Assembly (NCBI GenBank): GCA_007134165.1
Contig: SLLJ01000058.1
Location: 1-11,601, forward strand
DNA from: Nitriliruptoraceae bacterium
GTDB lineage: Bacteria; Actinomycetota; Nitriliruptoria; Nitriliruptorales; Nitriliruptoraceae
Direction: 5' to 3'
DNA: 11,601 bases
Below the pieces are notes generated by a model that worked only from the letters and a program-made list of their open reading frames with translations, was not told where the DNA came from and ran no database searches. A program made the position numbers and the translations under genes. This document shows, piece after piece, positions 6,172 through 11,601 of this stretch (its first letter is position 1; each line of letters begins with the position of its first letter).

Positions 6172-7161
6172 TCAGGAGGTTGCCGATACCCGCTGCTGCT
6201 CGCAGTAGCGCCGGCGCTCCTCGGGCTCGAGGCCCAGGTCGAGTGACGCCTCGACGTTGAGGATCACCACGGCCGAGGCGAACGAGGAGCGCTCGATCTC
6301 GGCCGCGACCTCGGCCCGGGCGGCATCGTCGGGCGCGGTGGCCAGCCGCAGCCCGAGGTCGTAGGCCAGCTCGCGCCAGAGCCCGATCAGCGCCACGCTG
6401 TCGACCTCGGCCCCCGCGGGGATCAGCGTCTCGGCCAGCGTGGCCAGCCCCAGGTCGAAGCGCTCACCCGACCCGACCAGCATCGGGTCCTGCACGGCCG
6501 CGATCACCTCGTCGACCAGGAAGAAGTCCGTGGTGTCCGCCGCCACGGGGTCGGGCGCGCTCTCCAGCAGCAGCGCGACGGAGTAGGCCAGGTCGCGGCT
6601 GATGTGGGCGTTCATGCCCAGCATCACGTCGATGGCGGCGCTGACCCGCTCATGGTCGGCGGCCTCGAAGGCGACCTGCCAGGCGGGGGGCACCTCATCG
6701 ATGCGGCCGGCCATCCAGTTGTCGATGGCCTCGAAGTACAGCACCGCGAACACGGCGTCGAGGTGCGCGAGCTCCGCCGGATCGACGAAGAAGCCGTCGC
6801 GGGCCACGTGCTCCTCCACGCCCCGCGTCGTCTCCAGGTAGGTGAAGGCGAACGGTGCCTTGTGGTCACAGCCGAGCTCGTCGAAGCGCGCCTGCATCTC
6901 GTCGATGACCGCCTCGAGGCACGGCTCGACGCCGGCGATGCAGGCGTTGGGCGAGGCCGGGTCGATGCCGGCCGCGAAGTCCTCGGCGATCGGCGCCCAC
7001 ATCGCGGTCCGTGGCTGGTGGGGGCTCACGGGCCCCGGACCGAACCCGGCGCCCAGCGGTGGGGGTGGCGCGGGGGGTCGGGCGGCGGCGATACCGAAGG
7101 GCACGGCCGCCAGCACCAGCAGGGCGGCGGCAGCCAACGCGGCGATCGACCTCGGCGTCAT
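6172..7161 (-). CDS. Secreted DUF5995 family protein
   Basis: The protein is 329 residues from ATG 7161. This ATG overlaps the TGA of the upstream ABC exporter gene (ATGA, 7158-7161), which indicates translational coupling and decides the start. A longer frame reaches 7272 but adds only non-signal-like residues. Residues 1-27 are a Sec-type signal peptide (short basic start, hydrophobic Ala/Leu core), followed by a proline-rich linker (29-50). The mature part is helical and contains LGMNAHISRDLAYSVALLLE (181-200). The NAHI-x-RDL motif is the mark of the DUF5995 family, whose function is unknown to me. Four cysteines (74, 81, 98 and 320) could form disulfides outside the membrane. Coupling to an ABC exporter suggests it acts with, or is affected by, that transporter at the cell surface. 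Confidence 0.82.
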   Translation of the reverse strand: MTPRSIAALAAAALLVLAAVPFGIAAARPPAPPPPLGAGFGPGPVSPHQPRTAMWAPIAEDFAAGIDPASPNACIAGVEPCLEAVIDEMQARFDELGCDHKAPFAFTYLETTRGVEEHVARDGFFVDPAELAHLDAVFAVLYFEAIDNWMAGRIDEVPPAWQVAFEAADHERVSAAIDVMLGMNAHISRDLAYSVALLLESAPDPVAADTTDFFLVDEVIAAVQDPMLVGSGERFDLGLATLAETLIPAGAEVDSVALIGLWRELAYDLGLRLATAPDDAARAEVAAEIERSSFASAVVILNVEASLDLGLEPEERRRYCEQQRVSATS

Positions 7162-9497
7162 CGGCCCGGATCCCTGCGCCGCAGCGCCAGCGTGGTCGCG
7201 ACCAGTGGGATCACCACCAGCGCGAGCAGGCACGCCACCGCGGTCAGCCAGGCGCCGGGGGTGTGTGCCCAACGCGGGTTGGGCGACGGTGGTGCGGTCA
7301 TCGCCTCCACCACCGGGATCGGATCGCTGGCATCGACGGTGCGCAGCTCACGCAGACGCTCCCCGAACTGCTGAAGCTCGTTGAGGTCCGACGTCGAGGC
7401 AGCGCCGGCCACGCCCCACTGCGCGCTGGACAGCAGGCTGGCCTCGCGCAGCACCGGACGGTCGACGACCTCGGGCAGCACCGCACCGGCTGCGGTGATC
7501 AGCTGCAGGATCAGCAGCACCGGCAGGATGCTCGTAGCGCGCTGGGCGCTGCCGGCAAGCGCCGACACCAGCAGCCCCTGCGCCATGGCCGCCAGGCCCG
7601 CGAGGATCACGATCACGGTCACCTCCAGCGGCCCGAAGCCGAGCAGGACCGCGTCGGTCGGGCCGCCCTGGCGCACCAGGACGAACCCCGTGAGCACGAT
7701 CGCCTGCAGCGTGGTGGCGGCCCCGAGCACCAGGGCCTTGGACCCCACGTAGGCCGACAGCGACACCCCGACCGTACGTTCCCTGCGCAGGATGACCAGT
7801 TCCCTGGCGATCTCGCGAACCGCGTTGTTCGCCCCCAGCCACGTGGCACCGACCATCAGCAGGAAGAGCACCAGCCCGGCGGCCGAGACGAAACGGACCT
7901 CCGACTCAGAGGGGGGCGCCAGCTCGCCGGCCGGCAGCGCGATCATCATCAGCAGCCCGAGCACCGGCGCCTGCGCCACCAGCAGCGCGAGGTTGCGACG
8001 ATCGGCGACCAGGACCTCGAGGTACCTCGACGTCAGGGTGCGCAGCTGCTGCATCCAGGACTGGGACGCGCTGGTCGTGACCGCGGCTGCGGCGTCCTCG
8101 TTGCGCTGCTGGCTCGGACCATGCGGGGTGGCCCGCCAGTCACGGTCGGGGGCGGCGGTCAGGTCCGCGAACACCTCGGCGAGCTCCTCGCGACCGAAGT
8201 GGGCCGGCGCGGTCTGGGTCGGACCGACGTAGGCCGGCACTCCCCCGGGCGCGAGCACGAGGACCTGGTCGCACAGCCGCAGGTTGTCGATCTCGTGGGT
8301 GACCACGATCACGGTGCGCTCACCGTCGGCGAGCGTGCGCAGCAGCTGCATCAGCGTGCGGGCCAGGCCCAGGTCCAGCCCGGAGGCCGGCTCGTCGAGG
8401 AACAGCAGCGACGGCTGGGTGAGCAGCTCCAGGGCCACACTCGTGCGCTTGCGCTCGCCGCCCGACAGCTGCTGGACGGGGACCTCGGCCCGGTGGGCGA
8501 TGTTCAGCTCGGCCAGGACCTCGTCGATGCGCTCGGCGCGCTCGGCGTCGGTCACGTCGGAGGGGAACCGCAGCCGTGCGGCGTGCTCCAGCGCCCGGCG
8601 CACCGGCAGCTCGCCGTGCAGGATGTCCTGCTGCGGCACGAACCCGATCCGGGTGCGCAGCTCGTCGTAGTCCTCGTACAGGTCGCGTCCGGCGTAGGTG
8701 ACCGTGCCGGCCGTCGGTGGCGGCAGGCCGGCCAGCGCCGCCAGCAGCGTGGACTTGCCCGACCCCGACGGCCCGACGATGCCCAGCAGCGAGCACTCGG
8801 TGAGTGAGAACGACACGTCGTCGACGATCGTCGTCCCGGCGATCTCCACGGTGATCCCCGCCGCCTCGAAAGTGACCGCGCCGGTGTCGCGGTACTCCTC
8901 GAGCCGGTCGCCCACCAGCCGGAACTCGCTCAGGCCGACCCCGACGAGGTCGAGATCCTCGAGGATCGCCCGGTTCGTGCGCCTGCCGTTGACGAAGGTG
9001 CCGTTGCCGCTGCCGAGGTCGACCAGTTCCAGGCCCAGCTCGGTGCGCCGCAGCTCGGCGTGGTACTTGGAGACGAGGATGTCACCCACGACGATGTCGT
9101 TGTCGTCCGCGCGACCGATGCGGGTCAACGTCCCGAACAGGTGGGAGGAGACCAGGATCCCCGTCGGGGCATGGTGGCCCTGCACCGCACCGGGCTCGAC
9201 GTGCAGCTGCAGGGTCGGGCCGCGCTCGGCGTCGCCGAGCCGCAGCTCGAGCGCGCCGTCGACGACCACGCGCGAGACCTGCTCCCCGTCGCGCCAGGTG
9301 CCGAACCGGCTGCCGTCGCGGAACTCCCAGCCCTGCGGCGTGAGCTGCAGGGTGCCGTGCTCCCGGCTGACCCGCGGGTCCTCGATCCGGACCTCGCACT
9401 CCGGTGACCGGCCGACGGTCCAGGGCCCCGGAGCGCCCAGCGTCTGTGACCGTCCGTCCACGACGACCGACAGCGAGGTACTCACGGTGCTCACCAC
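7158..9497 (-). CDS. ABC exporter with two N-terminal FHA domains (Rv1747-like)
   Basis: The protein is 779 residues, starting at GTG 9497 or the adjacent GTG 9494, with GGAGAG (plus-strand 9501-9506) just upstream. Domains in order: FHA1, about 8-100 (GRSPEC at 29-34, SREHG at 44-48, with an atypical RFGTW in place of NGT); FHA2, about 115-197 (GRADDNDI, SKYHAEL, GSGNGTFVNG); ABC ATPase, about 208-430 (Walker A GPSGSGKST at 242-250, Q-loop Gln289, signature LSGGE at 344-348, Walker B LLFLDEP at 364-370, His401); and an ABC-2 permease, about 500-772, with about six membrane segments. The order is that of Mycobacterium tuberculosis Rv1747, whose FHA domains bind phosphothreonine made by Ser/Thr kinases. 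Regulation by a Ser/Thr kinase is therefore expected, although no kinase gene is in the window. The exported substrate is unknown; a lipid or cell-wall component is possible. Confidence 0.93.
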   Translation of the reverse strand: MVSTVSTSLSVVVDGRSQTLGAPGPWTVGRSPECEVRIEDPRVSREHGTLQLTPQGWEFRDGSRFGTWRDGEQVSRVVVDGALELRLGDAERGPTLQLHVEPGAVQGHHAPTGILVSSHLFGTLTRIGRADDNDIVVGDILVSKYHAELRRTELGLELVDLGSGNGTFVNGRRTNRAILEDLDLVGVGLSEFRLVGDRLEEYRDTGAVTFEAAGITVEIAGTTIVDDVSFSLTECSLLGIVGPSGSGKSTLLAALAGLPPPTAGTVTYAGRDLYEDYDELRTRIGFVPQQDILHGELPVRRALEHAARLRFPSDVTDAERAERIDEVLAELNIAHRAEVPVQQLSGGERKRTSVALELLTQPSLLFLDEPASGLDLGLARTLMQLLRTLADGERTVIVVTHEIDNLRLCDQVLVLAPGGVPAYVGPTQTAPAHFGREELAEVFADLTAAPDRDWRATPHGPSQQRNEDAAAAVTTSASQSWMQQLRTLTSRYLEVLVADRRNLALLVAQAPVLGLLMMIALPAGELAPPSESEVRFVSAAGLVLFLLMVGATWLGANNAVREIARELVILRRERTVGVSLSAYVGSKALVLGAATTLQAIVLTGFVLVRQGGPTDAVLLGFGPLEVTVIVILAGLAAMAQGLLVSALAGSAQRATSILPVLLILQLITAAGAVLPEVVDRPVLREASLLSSAQWGVAGAASTSDLNELQQFGERLRELRTVDASDPIPVVEAMTAPPSPNPRWAHTPGAWLTAVACLLALVVIPLVATTLALRRRDPGR

Positions 9498-9778
9498 TCG
9501 CTCTCCATCCTCAGGTCCTCGGGCAGGAGGGATCCTAGGTCAAGCGAACACCTCGGGTTCGTCGCGGGCAGCTGGTCGCCGCCGCACACCGGGGCACGGA
9601 CCGGCGCCACCACCATCGGGCGGCCGCGTGCCACGGGAGATCGCTCGCCAGCGACACCAACCCGAGCCACCGGAGCATCGCAACGTACGGGAGGTGCTCG
9701 CTGGGCGCAGACCGAGGCCGTAGCCTCCCGGCAGCGGGCCTCACCTGCTTCGCCGCCGACCCCAACCAGGAGCTGACG
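9498..9778. other. Divergent intergenic region
   Basis: These 281 bases separate the - strand FHA-ABC gene from the + strand microprotein gene and should hold both promoters. TAGCCT at 9721-9726 is a possible -10 box for the microprotein gene, but no good -35 lies upstream. No further gene is convincing here. Confidence 0.4.
9768..9772 (+). promoter_or_regulatory. Ribosome binding site of the 31-residue protein
   Basis: AGGAG lies 6 bases before ATG 9779, the best possible arrangement. It is a main argument that this very short frame is translated. Confidence 0.7.
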
Positions 9779-9874
9779 ATGGTGCCCTGCGAGCACTGCG
9801 AGACACCCTACGACCCGATCGGGACCCGGTGGAAGTGTCCCCACTGTGGCTTCAAGAACCACTGCTGCGGCTGA
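9779..9874 (+). CDS. 31-residue zinc-ribbon-like CxxC microprotein
   Basis: ATG 9779 to TGA 9872-9874 encodes 31 residues. Cys4-x2-Cys7 and Cys20-x2-Cys23 (CEHC and CPHC) have the spacing of a small zinc ribbon, with an aromatic/basic RWK before the second pair and a Cys29-Cys30-Gly end. Thirteen residues (ETPYDPIGTRWKC start to end) separate the pairs. The pattern, together with a perfect ribosome binding site, makes chance unlikely. It probably binds one zinc ion, or possibly an iron-sulfur cluster using the extra cysteines. I do not know a named family for it. It is transcribed divergently from the FHA-ABC exporter gene. A role in binding nucleic acid, a protein partner or metal cannot be chosen from sequence. 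Confidence 0.7.
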   Translation: MVPCEHCETPYDPIGTRWKCPHCGFKNHCCG

Positions 9875-10257
9875 CCGACGCAGACCTTCCGCCCGGCCGG
9901 TGTGGCCCTGACTACTGCCAGCTTGGCGGCGTCCATCAGACCGGGGATCAGGCTGGTTCGGATCTCCCGGTGGGCTGCCTGCATGGTGTCCTCGACGAGG
10001 GTGCAGGTCATCGCGATGAGCTTGGTCGCGAACTGATCGGTGACCTTCCACGCATCGACGAGGTGTGCGGCCCAAGGGCGGCGGACGGCCCGGTGTCCGC
10101 CGAGGCCGCCGACCTGCGAGCGGCCGACGCTGCGCGCTCTGGCGGCGTCGCCGATGAGCTCGCAGATCGTGGGTCTGGAATGCGACGGCGCGCCGGGTAA
10201 TACCGTCAGCAGGCCTCGACGCCTCGGTTCGGTGCTGGCACCGACGAAGCGGACCAC
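9808..10257 (-). pseudogene. Possible degraded or unrecognised gene
   Basis: An open frame of 149 codons runs from GTG 10257, 22 bases past the stop of the BceA-like gene, to a stop at 9808. In a stretch I tallied (9901-10020) this frame has about 85% G/C at its third positions, near 50% at second positions and about 65% at first positions, the normal pattern for a coding frame here. The middle (residues about 70-130, including LVDAWKVTDQFATKLIAMTC) reads like helical protein. Against it, the start has no good ribosome binding site, the first 45 residues and the end look random, and it overlaps the microprotein gene on the other strand (9808-9874). It matches no family I recognise. A decayed gene is the best guess. 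Confidence 0.3.
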
Positions 10258-10278
10258 CGCGCCTGCCGCGTCGTGGCT
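9875..10278. other. Region of about 400 bases without a firm gene
   Basis: This lies between the microprotein gene and the end of the BceA-like gene. It contains the doubtful - strand frame described separately and a hairpin at 10229-10244. I see no RNA gene, insertion sequence or direct-repeat boundary. Confidence 0.4.
10229..10244 (-). terminator. Hairpin after the BceA-like ATPase gene
   Basis: TCGGTG (10229-10234) pairs with CACCGA (10239-10244) around a CTGG loop, about 35-50 bases past the ATPase stop on the - strand. It is short and has no T-tract. Confidence 0.35.
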
Positions 10279-11043
10279 TCAGTGGCCGTGCTCGAGCAGC
10301 CAGTCGGTGAGCTCGTGGTGGCGGTGGTCGAGACCGGTGCCGGTGAAGCGGCCCTGCTGCCGGTCGCCGACGATGTGGCCGTCGACCAGGTACAGGACGC
10401 GGGAGGTGTGCGCGGCCACCTTCGCGTCGTGGGTGACGAGCATGATGGTGGTGCCTTCGGCGTTGAGCTCACCGAGGATGTCCATGATCTCGGCGGCGGC
10501 GGCGGAGTCCAGCGCCCCGGTCGGTTCGTCGCCGAGCAGGATCCGGGGCTCGTTGATCAGCGCCCGGCAGATGCCGATGCGCTGCAGCTGCCCTCCGGAG
10601 GCTTGCGTGACGTCACGGTCGGCGAGTTCGGCCACCCCGGTGCGCTGCATCAGGGCCATGGCCCGCTGGTTGAGCTCGGATCGCGGTGCGAGTCCGGCGA
10701 GGTAGGCGGGCAGCACGATGTTGTCGAGCAGGGACAGGTTCTTGAGCAGGTAGACGTGCTGGAAGATGAACCCCATCGTGGTCAACCGCAGGCGGGCGAG
10801 CTGCTTCTGGTTCAGCGACCCGAGGTCCTGCCCGGCGAACTCGACGCTGCCGCCGGTCATGGTGTCCATGCCGCTGATGGTGTAGAGCAGGGTCGACTTG
10901 CCGGATCCGGACGGGCCCATCACCGCGATGAACTCGCCGTCACCGACCTTGAGGTCCACCGCCTGCAGGACCCGGTGTCCGTCGAAGGTCTTGGTGAGCC
11001 CCTGGGCGTCGAGCACGGCGGTTGCGGTGGTCACGGTCGTCAC
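10279..11043 (-). CDS. ABC transporter ATPase, BceA/MacB type
   Basis: The protein is 254 residues from GTG 11043, with AGGGGA 6 bases upstream. All ATPase motifs are present: Walker A GPSGSGKST (43-51), Q-loop Gln95 (GFIFQ), signature ASGGQLQR (148-155, with Ala in place of the common Leu), Walker B ILLGDE (168-173) and the switch His205 (LVTHD). The LLYTISGMD and LLKNLSLLDNIVLPAYL segments are typical of the BceA/YxdL group of type VII (MacB-like) transporters, which work with FtsX-fold permeases. They remove or release cell-wall-active peptides, or transmit force to cell-envelope proteins. The C-terminal tail beyond about 225 is His-rich and variable. It lies 10 bases downstream of its permease gene, so the order is permease then ATPase. 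No sensor kinase or response regulator gene is visible in the window. Confidence 0.92.
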   Translation of the reverse strand: MTTVTTATAVLDAQGLTKTFDGHRVLQAVDLKVGDGEFIAVMGPSGSGKSTLLYTISGMDTMTGGSVEFAGQDLGSLNQKQLARLRLTTMGFIFQHVYLLKNLSLLDNIVLPAYLAGLAPRSELNQRAMALMQRTGVAELADRDVTQASGGQLQRIGICRALINEPRILLGDEPTGALDSAAAAEIMDILGELNAEGTTIMLVTHDAKVAAHTSRVLYLVDGHIVGDRQQGRFTGTGLDHRHHELTDWLLEHGH

Positions 11044-11053
11044 GGTGGGTCCC

Positions 11054-11601
11054 CTACTCGGTGGTGAGGCTGGCGATGCTGGCGGTCGAGATCGAACGGG
11101 AGCTGGCCACGGTCGCTGCGGTTACCGCACCGAGCAGCGCGGCCGGCAGCAGCAGGTACGCGAGCAGGGGGTTGACGGCGAAGGCGATCTGGCTGGTGCC
11201 CTGGCCGAGCATCTCGAACCCGCCGAACATCGCCTCGAACATCAGGTTGAACAGCATCTCGCCCAGGGTGTTGGCCGCCACGGTGCCGACGACGACACCC
11301 ACCAGGAGCACCAGCAGGATCCTGGTCAGGTACTGGCGACGCAGGCCGGCGTCATCGGCGCCGATCGCTCGTTGGATCGCGATCGGCCCGGCGTCGCGTG
11401 CCAGCAGCATGCGCGCGAACAGGGCGGTCATCAGCACCGCGAGCGCGATCGCCACGAGCACGGAGACGCCGGCGGCCAGGGTGATCTGGTCCGCGATCGG
11501 ACCGAGCGTCTGCCCCTGCCACTGCTCGATCGCGGCGACTCGTGCCGGCGCGAGTCGCTCGCCGTAGTCCTGAGCGGTCGCGGTGGCATCCGTCCCCGCC
11601 G
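11054..11601 (-). CDS. FtsX/MacB-type ABC permease, C-terminal part
   Basis: The frame is open from the right edge of the window to a TAG at 11054-11056, giving 181 visible C-terminal residues; the N-terminal part lies outside. The GTG at 11461 is internal. The visible part is the FtsX C-terminal domain. An extracytoplasmic stretch comes first, then a membrane helix (VLVAIALAVLMTALFARML). Next is the cytoplasmic coupling region IAIQRAIGADDAGLRRQYL, matching the family's conserved Ala-x-Gly loop that contacts the ATPase. A second helix (ILLVLLVGVVVGTVAA), a loop and a last helix near the end (LLAYLLLPAALLGAV) follow. With the BceA-like ATPase encoded next to it, it should form a MacB-type complex in the membrane. 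Its substrate is unknown. Confidence 0.85.
   Translation of the reverse strand, partial: AGTDATATAQDYGERLAPARVAAIEQWQGQTLGPIADQITLAAGVSVLVAIALAVLMTALFARMLLARDAGPIAIQRAIGADDAGLRRQYLTRILLVLLVGVVVGTVAANTLGEMLFNLMFEAMFGGFEMLGQGTSQIAFAVNPLLAYLLLPAALLGAVTAATVASSRSISTASIASLTTE

Noticed and set aside
7011..8807. Long + strand open frame of 598 codons
   Set aside because: It is antisense to the FHA-ABC and DUF5995 genes, rich in Arg/Gly/Gln, without a domain. The - strand frame holds full ABC motifs.
9491..10075. - strand open frame of 194 codons
   Set aside because: It is Arg/Gly/His-rich, in a different frame from the one with coding-like base use, and runs through the promoter region of two genes.

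Overview
This window is GC-rich (roughly 70% or more, with strong G/C preference at third codon positions). It carries GTG starts, good Shine-Dalgarno sequences and actinobacterial-looking families: a twin-FHA ABC exporter, DUF5995, and a NirK-like cupredoxin with an N-terminal anchor. This suggests a high-GC actinobacterium, perhaps a deep lineage. Genus and species cannot be judged from the sequence. I saw no rRNA, tRNA, CRISPR array, transposase or phage gene.

Left part, + strand (1-2734). The 3' end of a flavin amine oxidase gene is followed by a GC hairpin. Then comes a 624-residue alpha/beta hydrolase with a long glycine/alanine-rich membrane segment and a C-terminal coiled coil. Its stop codon lies in a small array of 16-bp tandem repeats, where it converges on a gene from the other strand.

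Middle, redox and ADP-ribose block (2853-6111). An ADP-ribosylglycohydrolase gene and a membrane-anchored copper protein gene lie on the - strand. The copper protein has an intact plastocyanin-like domain fused to a NirK-like domain that appears to have lost about 150 internal residues. Divergent from it are a cupin and a thioredoxin-like [2Fe-2S] ferredoxin. The two transcription units share an unusually AT-rich intergenic region with inverted GGTATT elements, so they are probably co-regulated.

Right part, mostly - strand (6172-11601). A twin-FHA ABC exporter of the Rv1747 type overlaps by 4 bp (ATGA) with a secreted DUF5995 protein. Upstream, on the + strand, is a 31-residue protein with two CxxC pairs, too short for normal gene calling but with an excellent ribosome binding site. 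Then comes a possible degraded - strand gene, and finally a BceA/MacB-type ATPase gene that follows its FtsX-type permease gene. The permease gene runs off the window.

The points most worth following are the apparent in-frame deletion in the NirK-like protein, the zinc-ribbon-like microprotein, the membrane hydrolase, and the coupled FHA-ABC/DUF5995 pair. Nothing here is clearly a new multi-gene system.
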